A stretch of DNA of 64,000 nt from Cenococcum geophilum 1.58. Lineage: Eukaryota > Ascomycota > Dothideomycetes > Gloniales > Gloniaceae. Each line of letters opens with the position of its first letter. The stretch's first letter is position 1. A program made the position numbers and the translations under genes. Shown here in pieces: positions 1 through 9,069 of this stretch. The notes beneath the pieces were generated by a model that was given only the letters and a program-made list of their open reading frames with translations, made no database searches and was not told where the DNA came from. Location of the stretch: assembly GCA_001692895.1 (NCBI GenBank), contig KV748181.1:3043640-3107639 (forward strand). Reading direction: 5' to 3'.

Positions 1-2280
1 TTTAGAACTAAAGGACGCTAGTAAAAAACTTACCTTATAAATAGCCTATTAAAAGCTAATTAATAATTCCCGCTAGCCTAGATGGACTTATATCCTATAT
101 TACTAGTCCTTTAGCGCCTACCCTTAAATAACTAATAATTCTTTACTATCTCCCTCCGTTATATAATAAGCTAAGGCTATTTATAAGGTAATAAAGGAGG
201 TATAACATCTCTACGCTATACGCTAGGTTAATAATATACTAGGAATAAGAAATGGCCTAAATACCTTAACTACGCTTAATCTGCTACTTTAGTCTAAGGT
301 ACGCGTATAGCGTAAAAAGGGAGGATAGTTAGGCCTACATTAACTTATTGTAATTAATGGTTAAACTTATACTATTTAGATGCCTTACAGACCCACTTAA
401 TTCCATTTAACTGTTATTAAGCCTTACTATAAATATAATAGTTTTAAGCCTTTATAGGATACTATAGAAGATGCCTTAAAGGAGAGCTATAATTAATATA
501 CTCTAGAAGGCGACCACGATCCTAATATAATTATAGTAGATATGCCGCAACTATAACGCGGCAGAGGTCGCCTAAAGGGATTACAAAATCGCTAACATCT
601 TATTAATTTTAAAGAGTAATTTATTGCCGCTATTAAGAATAGAGTTAAGCTATTAATGGCCTTTATAACAGCTAAGGAGAAGGCTAACTTTAAACTTATA
701 AAATAGCTTTAAAAAAAGGTCGTATTATAACTCTAGGAGCTCCTTTCTAAGTATCTAATAAGTAAGAGATTGATAGTCTTATCGCAAGAGGAGTCTTTAA
801 GTTTAAGAAGTATAACCCTACTAAGTTTAATAAAGTTTATATCTTTAAATTAAGAATAGTTAACAAGATTAAAGGCAAAGCTATTAATGCCCTATTTAAG
901 AAATTAAGGCTTATTATCTAAGGCTATAACAATAATAGTAAGGAGGTAATTCTTATATAATCTCCTACGATTTAACGAGCTAGTTAGTAAGTTATTATTG
1001 CACTAGCTCCCTCCCTAATAAAGAATAGAATAGTAGTCTATCTATAAGATATTACTTAAGCCTACACCCAATTAAAGACGCACCTTTAGCGCTTAATATT
1101 AGTATACCTTCTAAAGCAAATTTGCTACTAATACTCCGAAGATACGATTATAGTTATACTTAAGCTATTATATAGAATTATAGAGGTAGGAACTTATTAG
1201 TAGGCTACCTACAGCAAGCACTATAAAGAGAAGCTTTTGATAACTACTTCTATATTTAATTTATGCTTCCTTATTACAACTATAGGAACTCTATTTAGAA
1301 TTGTTGGCATATAAACCAATAATATAATTATCTTAGAAGACGACCAATTCTTAGCTCTTAAAGAGGATGAACTAGTAAAGGCAAATCTTATAGCAAAGCT
1401 AAAGGAAAAGCTTAATTTAATAATACTATTACTCCTTAATAGATGTATCCTCTCCCTAAATAAGGATTCTATTACTTTATGCTAGAAGGGTAAAGGTAAG
1501 AAAATTAACGTTATTAATGTTAATTCTCTAAAATAAGGATATATAGAGTAATGCGCTTATAAAGTTTATATCGCTTCTATCTATTAACCTAAGGCTTTAT
1601 TTAATCTCTCTGTTATTGCTTAATACTAGGAACTAACTAAGGATAACATTCTTGCTTTAAATAAGCGTCTTTCCTAGCAAATAAACCATCTTAATTGGGG
1701 ACTACTCTATATGCCTATTAATCTTCCTACCGCTAAGCTCTTTATATTTATTAATAGATTATTTATAAATAATAAAGATTTTAGCTCCTAGCTAGGATAT
1801 AAGATTATTATCGCAAACAAATCTACTAGAGAGAATAACTTCACGATCTATAGTAATCTTATCTATTAGAGCTTAACTAAGAGTAAATACGTTACTTAAA
1901 GCGTTCTAGCGTTAGAGATATATAAAATAGTTAGCGGAGTTAATATAGCAATTGCAATTAGAACTACCCTAAAGATAATTATAGATTAACTTAAACTTCC
2001 CGTTATCCCTACAATTATATATACCAACTTATATTCCCTCTACAAGTGTTTAGTTAAGCTTAGTACCATAAAAAAGAAGCGCCTTATAATTAATATTATA
2101 GCACTTTAGCAATCCTACAAGCGTTAAAAACTCTTTAAGATTTAATAGATTAATAGCTAAAATAACCCGGCAGATATAATAACAAAGGTAAACCTAAATA
2201 AGGTACTAAAGACGTTTATTAATATAAATACTCTGCATATATAAGTTAAAGGTTAGGTTAAAAGGGAGTCCCTAGAAATT
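1..2280 (+). mobile_element. C1: Ty1/copia retrotransposon, 3' part, RIP-degraded
   Basis: The element enters from the left edge of the window and reads on the plus strand. Roughly 1-450 is too damaged to assign and is probably integrase. Around 545-600 there is a basic AT-hook-like stretch (RGRGR-K/L-G). The reverse transcriptase follows at about 760-1400, and a copia-type RNase H ends near 2265. TAG/TAA codons stand where Gln or Trp is expected. A following untranslated region shares a hairpin with the second copia element at 45230-51528. I could not place the 3' LTR. Its sequence differs enough from the second copia element that I treat it as a different family. Confidence 0.8.
545..2265 (+). 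pseudogene. copia Pol polyprotein (RT-RNase H), broken
   Basis: Conceptual reading through stops shows the fungal copia RT order: an IDSLIARGVFKF block near 770-805, a DIT-(stop)-AY block near 1050 matching the DITQAY motif, and the catalytic pair at 1318-1323. That pair now reads Asn-Asn, where active copia enzymes have Asp-Asp. RNase H blocks follow, with YKCLVKL near 2035-2060 and an NNPADIITK tail near 2160-2190, which is typical of the C-terminal end of copia polyproteins. The protein would copy element RNA into cDNA; this copy cannot be active. RIP is the simplest cause of the stops and the D-to-N changes. Frames drift in places, so small indels are also present. Confidence 0.78.
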
Positions 2281-2383
2281 TCTTAGTTATGTAAGGTCTT
2301 AAGATATCTAGGAACTTTAACCGCCAGTTAAAGTTGTCTAATTAGCTAGATTCTGCAGACCCTAACTTTAACTAGCTAATTAG

Positions 2384-2444
2384 GATTTTCCATTCCCAAG
2401 ATAGAAAATCGCTATTAGCTCGCTTACTACTAGCGCCTTGGCGG
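2384..2444 (+). repeat. copia 3'-UTR hairpin plus shared GC-rich motif
   Basis: A degraded hairpin (gattttc ... gatagaaaatcg) is followed by a stretch containing ctcgctt and gcgccttggcggccc. The same combination occurs in the opposite orientation at 45666-45730, in the same position downstream of a copia pol. A partial copy without the hairpin lies at 16741-16774. Confidence 0.65.
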
Positions 2445-2636
2445 CCCTCCGAATAAAATACCTACCTATAACTCTTAAGTAAGAGAGCTACGTGCTAAGA
2501 GGCAAATTTTAGGACAGCGAGACTTATATTACAATGGCAATAGTAAGTAAGGAGGATTTATATTTGTTATAATAGTCAAGCAGTATTTGTATATAGATGG
2601 CAACTATAAAAGAAGAGTTGCCAGTGTCGGGAATAA

Positions 2637-2690
2637 GGCAAGTTGCCGTCACGTACGGCAAACTGCCGTCACGTAATGGCAAGTTGCCAT
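2637..2690. repeat. Three tandem GGCAAGTTGCC-type palindromes (left end)
   Basis: Three short inverted repeats at 2637-2647, 2656-2668 and 2676-2690 are spaced about 20 bp apart, with tcacgt between them. The matching array is at the other end of the element (6518-6569). Confidence 0.85.
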
Positions 2691-3114
2691 CACGTGTCGC
2701 CGCGGCACTAGCGTGGCGAGAAGCCTTAAGTTCCTCGCCCTTCCTCATTCTAATCAATTAAGCTTTATTAACTAACATCACTGTAACCCTACTCAAGTAG
2801 TCGTTATTGGTGAGTCACCCTATATGACCAACAATATAGTACTAAGTTATACTTAGGAACGCTATAGCATACTAAGATAACCTAGTCCTTTAGGCTATTC
2901 TTATTTTAGTAAGTTTTAGTAAGTCCGCGTTAAATTTTCTAAAGTTTATTAAAGAGTAGTTAAAGGCACTCTAAATAAGTCTTTATTAGGTTAGAAGTAA
3001 TAACTCTCTAAAATATAGTCTCTCGCTATTTAGATATATAAAGTTAGCAATTCTTATTAGTTTTAAAGTGGGCTTTAGTAAGCTAAAGCATTATATTAAA
3101 GCTATAGTTTTTAC

Positions 3115-3127
3115 CCGTAATATAGTT
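3115..3127. repeat. Target-site duplication of LINE-A, left copy (ccgtaatatagtt)
   Basis: The 13-bp sequence ccgtaatatagtt lies directly beside the T-rich (reverse A-tail) end of LINE-A. An identical copy lies at 5225-5237 beside the other end. Confidence 0.9.
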
Positions 3128-3374
3128 TTTTTTTATTTTTTTATTATCTATTGTATTATACTACGTATAATACTACGCATACAGCCTTAGGCTATAGCGC
3201 TATAGTTCTATATATATAAATCCTTTCTAGGCAGCTTAATATATACTAGTAGCTATATCCTAGTAGTTTATAAACCCCTAAATTAGGAGTTTATAGTTTC
3301 CTAGTAAAATACTAAGATACTACAACTACTAGGGAATGAAAAAATAATAAGAAAAACTATAAGAAATCCTAACC

Positions 3375-4850
3375 CCTGTCCCTGTCCTTTTGCAATTTAT
3401 TTCTATCCTTTTACTCTCTAATATTATTTTAAGAGCTTAGTAGGAGTTGCCTCCTTCTAGAATCCTATCTGGTTTTATTCTTCCATAGAATCTTCTTTAT
3501 ATACTAGTTTAGCAGCTTTAAGAGTCTCACAGTCTTTACTATTAGTAAAGTGTTTTTCTTTATAATTAATGCAAAGAGGGGTAGTATGCTAGTAAGGCTT
3601 GCCTATTATTATATAGGTAGAATAGAAATGGTCTTTAGATAAATATATAGCCGCATAGTATCTACGGGCCCTAGTAGAGCACCTATCTCCTATATGGCCA
3701 AATTTTTGGCAGCTTGTATACTGCGTAGTAGGAGAGACTTCGAGGTATTTTACTACCTTAGTAGCTGTACCTGCAATTAATATCTCTTTTTGCTTAAGGA
3801 TTTCTTGTCTTTTTTCTTCGTTTTCTATAGTAAAAACTATAGAGCCGAATCTGGTCTATGGATCGTGTCTTTTTATACTAGATAAGATCTATCTAGGTAG
3901 TCCTTATATCCTTATAGGATTAAAGGTCTTAATTTCTTCTTTTAGAAGCTTAGAGCCTCCTTCTCCTAGGAAAGGTAGGGTAGGAACCCTATGGGCTATA
4001 ATTTAAACCCATAGTTCTAGTTTTTGTTCTCTTTAAAAAGTAAAGCAATTATGCCAGATTTCCTTATATTTAACTAGGAAATCCGCATTATACTCTTCCG
4101 TAGTTATAAGAAGAATATTTTGTTTTCCTTTAGTTCTAGCTATAGATGCTAAAATAGGTTTTTCTACTTGCAGTTTTAATGTAAATAGTTAATTGACTTT
4201 GTTTCGTATAGAGAAGGTATCTAAAGGTTGGTCCTTTTGGTCTATAATAAGGACTAGCTTCCTTTCTTATAGCTGCTTTTTCTTACTTCTAGTAGAAGTA
4301 GAAGGGGTAGGAGATNGTNTTNGTAAGGAGGGCAGNGGGGACNAGGAAGGGAGGTTCTTCTTTAGTCTCTCTGNGTAGGTTTNCTTAGTAGGAGCTACCT
4401 CCTTANNGAGAGCTCTTACTTCTTCNACTAATCNTTNTAGGATATCTTTTGCCTTTTCTTTTCCTTTTATAAAGGGATTTTCTCCTGCTAGAATACTCCG
4501 TGTATAGTCCTCTAGCTATTTAACTTGTTCTTTTTCTTCTTCTTTTTCTTCTTCTTCTAGCCTTTTATAGGCCTGTATTAGGCTTTCTAGGGCCTTTTAT
4601 AGGTGTTGTTTAGGAGAAAGGGGAGGGAAAGATATACTAGGTATACCAGCCGTAAAAGTTATTAATTTTGTTGTCTTTTTTGCAGGTTTTTCGTTTTCTT
4701 TTTCAGTAGAAGACTGAGGATGTCCTCTTTTTTCTCCTGTCCCAAATAGGCTAGGAGAAGGAGAAGGGGCAGAAAAAGTGAATGTAGTCGTAGACTTATT
4801 ATCACTTATTTCTATAGGAGGTTTTTTTTATACCTATTAGACTTTGGCAT
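3375..4850 (-). pseudogene. LINE-A ORF1 (gag-like, CCHC zinc knuckles), broken
   Basis: The start codon corresponding to LINE-B ATG 18329 is at 4848-4850 (minus). The reading gives a basic N-terminus, an acidic low-complexity stretch from GAA-type codons (about 4520-4560), a conserved middle block, and Cys/His knuckles near 3620-3730. Several frames are broken and the 3' end is uncertain: where LINE-B has a TGA stop, this copy reads TGC. ORF1 proteins of Tad/I-type LINEs bind element RNA in the cytoplasmic RNP. The plus-strand open frame over 4193-4378 is antisense to this gene. Confidence 0.72.
4315..4437. other. Scattered ambiguous bases (N) inside LINE-A
   Basis: Single and short runs of N interrupt otherwise readable sequence. 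Similar clusters occur at 13372-13440, 24248-24306, 60205-60292 and 61708-61750. All lie in repeated elements, which suggests unresolved differences between collapsed repeat copies rather than gaps. Confidence 0.85.
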
Positions 4851-5224
4851 CTTATAGGGGGGTTTCCTAGTTTTTTCTACTTTTATACCCTTTCTCCTTA
4901 CTAATCCTACTAGAAGATTTCTGGGGAGATTAGGCTAAAAGGAGTAGAAAGACTAGCCCCTATTAGTATTGGTATTGGTAGTAGTAGTAGTGGTTTTGGT
5001 GTTCCTGTCCGTGCCTCGCTTATAAGCTAGGACCACCCCTAAAGAAAATTTTCTGTTGGGATAAGGGGGTAAAATGACAAATAAATCCACCTCTAGCTCG
5101 CTAGGCGGTAGGAATTAGGTCTTGAAAGTTGGAAAATCAATTGTTTTTAATGGTAAGATGGGTATGCGTAAGTTTTAGAGTATGGCGCTACCTTTTGGTA
5201 AGGTTGCATGTGCGGTAAAGGTTT

Positions 5225-5237
5225 CCGTAATATAGTT
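5225..5237. repeat. Target-site duplication of LINE-A, right copy (ccgtaatatagtt)
   Basis: Identical to 3115-3127. Together the pair defines LINE-A as a clean insertion into the element with inverted ends. Confidence 0.9.
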
Positions 5238-6045
5238 ATAATAGAATATTACTGCCTGTCCCTTTAATATAATGGAGAAAGTATAGTAGTACTAGTAGCA
5301 TTAAATTCTAACCTTATTATAACAGTTATAAAAAACCTATAGTTTTACTTTAAGCATATTATATAATTCTCCTCTAAACTTCTTCTCTTTATCTAAATAT
5401 ACCTTTATTAGATTTATAACTTCTTATAGTAAAAGGTTACTAGTTAGCTAGAGTAGAGAAGCTAAAGGCGGTGGAGGTAGAGGATAAGTACCTCTAGGTA
5501 GGAGAGTACCTTTAGGTAGGAGAGTAGCGTTCTAGAGGTTTTATTCTAAATTAAAGTTGCCTTTTAAAGAATATAGGTTAGTTTTAGGTTTTTATAGTTA
5601 ATATATAATTTTAACTTCCATCTATACTAGTTCTTTTATACTAGTAATAACGGCCTAAATATTACTAGTAATTGGGTTACTATTTTTAGTAACGTATACC
5701 CTATTCCTACGGAGGAAGTCTTAAAAATCCTAAATAATATTAACATTACTAAGTGCCTAGGTGTTAGCGGTCCATCCTATAAAATCCTCCTTAAAATATT
5801 CCTATAGCTATATATCGGCGTAATATCTACTTTAGTAGAACATAATACGGTATAGGAGAAAGCTATTAACTTATTTTATAGTATAAGTTATTATATTAAA
5901 GGTAAATTCGTCTTAATTTTTATTAATAAGTTTCGCGTATAAAGCTACCTTTAATAGTAAGAAGTCTTCCTAGTTGTTTAAAGTAGGCGTAGCCATATTT
6001 TTAGAGGGAGGGAAGTGTTATTAGCGTAGGGATTATTATTTAGTA

Positions 6046-6105
6046 TACGTTCGTAATATATATTTATTGTTTAGTACACGTTTATAATATATATTTACAA
6101 TTATA
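6046..6105. repeat. Imperfect tandem duplication, ~30-bp unit
   Basis: Two adjacent units each read ttagta(t/c)acgtt(c/t)(g/a)taatatatattta and differ mainly by C/T and G/A changes. No function is apparent. Confidence 0.7.
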
Positions 6106-6106
6106 G

Positions 6107-6274
6107 GGCTTAGGACTAGTTCTAGCCTTAAATTACGAAGACTTATAAGGCGTATTATTCTATATAATAGACGTAAGAATCTATAATCTGGGAAAGGCTT
6201 AGGACTAGTTCTAGCCTTTTAGATTTTTAGATTTATAGAAGAGTTCTATTTAAGGTTTAGGACTAGTTCTAACC
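6107..6274. repeat. Three dispersed near-palindromes (ggcttaggactagttctagcc type)
   Basis: Near-identical 21-bp units lie at 6107-6127, 6196-6216 and 6254-6274. Each is almost its own reverse complement around actagt. They sit inside the inverted-end element, close to its right terminus, and could be transposase-binding or structural sites; this is inference. Confidence 0.75.
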
Positions 6275-6517
6275 TTAAAAGATAGCTTTCTCTAGTATAA
6301 GTAGCACTAGTATAGTAGCTTATCTCTTCTTAGTGGAATACCTAGCTGTTCTATAGTATAATAGTAAAGTTAACTACTAATTAGTATTAGTTATATAAGG
6401 TAATATTACGTAGCTACGGTTCGTAGATAGTATAATAATAATTATTCTATATTAATTAATAAGGGAGGGCGAGGAGCTTAAGGCTCCTCGCTACGCTAGT
6501 GCCGCGGCAATACGTAA

Positions 6518-6569
6518 CGGCAACTTGCCGCATATAATGGCAACTTGCCATATATGACGGCAATATACC
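6518..6569. repeat. Palindrome array, right inverted end
   Basis: GGCAACTTGCC-type palindromes at 6518-6530 and 6537-6551 and a decayed third at 6557-6569 mirror the array at 2637-2690 with about 20-bp spacing. Confidence 0.82.
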
Positions 6570-6595
6570 TTATATAGTGACCCCTTGCCTTTATT

Positions 6596-6979
6596 CCCAA
6601 TAATATTAAAGTAACTTTATTACTTTAACTAAACTATAATAGCTGCCTAAAAGATTATTATAATTCTTTATAAGGATTTTCTATTATAAATTTACTTTTT
6701 ATAATACCTAAACTTTATTACTTTTATATAGTAGGCCTATTAAGCTCGGGCCCTTAGAACTTAGTCACCTCCTAAACCCAGTCACTATACTAAAATTAAG
6801 TTACCAACTTGCCCACCTATTCTCTATACCACTAATTATCTAATATAGCTTAAAAGGAACTAAACCTATAAATGGCTATTGCTAATTTTAATGCCGGCAA
6901 ATTTAAATCTGGTACTTAAGCTGCGCGCGCGTAAGGTGTCCCACCGTCAACTTTTTACAATTGCATTATTAGTAAGTAG
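6596..6979. other. Degraded spacer, no recognisable feature
   Basis: AT-rich, RIP-like DNA without a readable domain. It may include the damaged start of the following transposase fragment. A gcgcgcgcg run near 6922 stands out in the AT-rich surroundings. Confidence 0.5.
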
Positions 6980-7700
6980 CTATAATAAATTACTTACCAG
7001 TATATGTAGCGATTAACTCCTATATAAGAATACTTCCTTACTAATTAGGTGCTTAATAAGACTTATAGGGATTTGCCCCATTATATACACAACTACAAGA
7101 AATAACGGCTTAAATTATCGATTAAAATCATAACACTAAGCTCCTTGGTAAGCTATAGGTCTTTAGCTATTTATAACGCAATCCTCGCATTATATCCTTA
7201 GTCGGCCGACTAGTAGAGGCCGCTAGAGCTAAGGAGCACAACCTAAGTAAATTTAAGAGTTCTATAATCTTTTATGGAGGTTATAAAAGGCAAACGGCGT
7301 ATAGGTAGAGAATAGCTAGAATATAGACAAATCTGGTATCGTAATAGATATATACGCAAATTTAATAAAACTAAAAGATGCCTTAAAAAAGAAGACCCTT
7401 AAATAATTACCTAAAGATTGCGAATAGGTATCTATTATAGAGGTAATCTTAGCGCTTAGCCAATTAATTCGGCCTTTAGTAATCTTTAAAGGAAAGCATA
7501 TCCAATTTACTTGGTTTTATTATAACGCGGTGCCTAATTAAATATATACGACCTCTAAGAACAGTTAGATAGCTAATTATATTATATTTAATTAGCTTAT
7601 TAAAGTCTATTTACCTAAAACTAAACAACCTATTCTTAACGGCTATAGAAGCTACTATACTATCCCATACGCCGTTAAGGCGTACGCTAAAAGAGGCCCG
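6980..7700 (+). pseudogene. pogo/Fot1-type transposase fragment (HTH_Tnp_Tc5 + DDE_1)
   Basis: Read through stops, 6990-7250 gives a CENP-B/Tc5-type DNA-binding block with GFAPLYTQLQEI and a basic-hydrophobic RNPRIISLVGRLVEAARA run. A frame-shifted continuation (7250-7700) gives the first acidic motif region (NIDKSG), IRPLVIFKGKHIQFTW and PILNGYRSYY. The last corresponds to the ILDGH-SH block of DDE_1 enzymes with Asp changed to Asn and His to Tyr. Such enzymes cut and rejoin TIR elements at TA sites. The third acidic motif is missing and no inverted ends were seen, so it is a truncated remnant. Confidence 0.72.
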
Positions 7701-7959
7701 TGCGCGAATACCAAAACATTAATACGTGTCTCCGCCGTAGTATCTCTATAGCTTTGTATATTAATTAAACCTATAATAGGCCGTAAACGTACTTCTAATA
7801 ATATAGACTTTATTAAACCTAATTAATATATTGTTCTAAAGTATAAAAAAAGCCAAAATTTTACTACCTAAGCCCTGGCTACTACCTAATTTTATACCCT
7901 TTTCTATTAACTCTCTATAAACTAATAGTATACTAAATTTACTACTATACCTTAATCCT

Positions 7960-8601
7960 ACTAATCCCTTTATATTATTTAGGCTTATATATACGGACGG
8001 CTTACTTAAAGAGCTTGCTGTATATATAAATAAATAAATATAGCTTTACCCTACTAAGAATATAAGGATAAAAGTAGGAGGGTTATAAGGCCTTAAAAAT
8101 AGAAGCCTACCTCTATAAGGGAGCTTCTTATATTCTTAGTAGTGATAATTAATATAGGCCTATTACTAGAAAAAGATATTAAAGAATATTCGACGACCTC
8201 CTATAAAAAGGGAGTTAACTATTTTATAGTAAGGGAGAATGTAAATAAGGATTAGTGGTAGTAGATTAATTTAAAGCTTTACGTATTAATACTAAAGCTT
8301 CCTAGTAATAAGATAAAGGAGTTTCCTTTTAATAGGATTGCTACACTTAGTAATACCCTATAAAACCGTTTTTGGCTTTATTAAAAGCCTAAAACCTACC
8401 TCGCTATTAATAAGATAATTATTAAATTTACTAGCCGAGCCTTTAAAACGGTTAATATTCTAAGTAAACTAATACTAAAAGGTTTTAAAGTATGGGATAT
8501 AGCCAATTAGGGCTATATATTAGACCAGCTTTAGTGTATAAAATGTAATAAAAAGGGACCTATTAATTTAGATAAGTATTAGATGAAGGATAATAGCTTT
8601 T
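7960..8601 (+). pseudogene. piggyBac-like transposase fragment (DDE_Tnp_1_7)
   Basis: The readable part at 8270-8600 gives short blocks matching the core of fungal piggyBac-like enzymes: RAFKTVNILSK, LKGFKVWDIAN, YILDQLW and KKGPINLDKYWMKDNSF. Upstream, 7960-8270 is poorer and may be the N-terminal half. The catalytic acidic residues cannot be assigned confidently. The fragment stops exactly at the 5' LTR of G1 (8602), and I did not find its continuation beyond the 3' LTR at 16537, which fits a rearranged or chimeric insertion. Confidence 0.62.
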
Positions 8602-9025
8602 TATTACGGACGCTTTAAGTATAATGCTATAACTACTTGGGGAAGAGTCGGAAGAAGCTAGTTAGTTAATTTAAGCACGGTCTAGAATAGAGCCGATCAA
8701 GCTATATAACAAGGAATGGTAACCAAGGTCACGTAGGGTAATCTATATAATCTGTGGGATCTGTGTAATCCGTGACAGAGTAAATAGAGCACACGTATAT
8801 TATATATAAGAAGGATTTTATAGGAGTACGGTTGTGTATTTAAGGACCCTTAGTCCCTACCTAGATAGTTTCTTCCTTGTAGTAATTCTTAGAATATAAT
8901 TAAAGTTAATCTGTTAGGCAACTACTCCACCAGTTATTATTACGTTATTAACTTTAATTTACTTTACCTATATACCTAGCCTATTAATAAGCCTATTATA
9001 GTTCCTACTATAAGGTTCCGTTATA
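8602..9025 (+). repeat. 5' LTR of G1 (424 bp)
   Basis: Starts tattacggacgctttaag, where the 3' LTR keeps tgttatgg, and ends ggttccgttata. The changes fit RIP of an ancestral TG...CA LTR. It contains a (g/a)atct(g/a)t(g/a) run near 8740-8770. Confidence 0.9.
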
Positions 9026-9069
9026 TAATTACTACCTAGTTACGGTATTAATATAGAAAGTTAAACAAT

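Larger units (their letters stand above)
3128..5224 (-). mobile_element. LINE-A: 2.1-kb ORF1-only non-LTR retroposon
   Basis: This 2097-bp insertion on the minus strand has a T-rich run on the left (3128-3150), which is the A-rich 3' tail in reverse, and a perfect 13-bp TSD on both sides. It is collinear with LINE-B (17942-20040, 2099 bp) from end to end, including the 5' start (gaacctttacc-type) and the 3' UTR. It holds a single gag-like ORF1 with zinc knuckles and no reverse transcriptase or endonuclease. Scattered N bases occur at 4315-4437. Transposition in trans by an autonomous Tad-type LINE is inferred. Confidence 0.85.
2631..6595. mobile_element. Unclassified element with ~130-bp inverted ends, split by LINE-A
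   Basis: The left end (about 2631-2755) and right end (about 6459-6595) are inverted copies of each other. They share the gggaataaggcaag block, the palindrome array, ctagtgccgcggc and a cttaaggcttctcgc-type block. Without LINE-A and one TSD copy the element would be about 1.85 kb. The interior (2760-3114 and 5238-6455) shows no recognisable domain. It could be a non-autonomous DNA transposon or foldback element, or two inverted solo repeats. No clear target-site duplication was found at the outer edges. Confidence 0.5.

Noticed and set aside
2524..2757. Minus-strand open frame of 77 codons
   Set aside because: Covers the palindrome array and inverted end of a mobile element; the repeated CRLAT-like peptides come from the DNA repeats.
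4193..4378. Plus-strand open frame of 61 codons with N residues
   Set aside because: Antisense to LINE-A ORF1; explained by the complementary strand of a low-complexity coding region.
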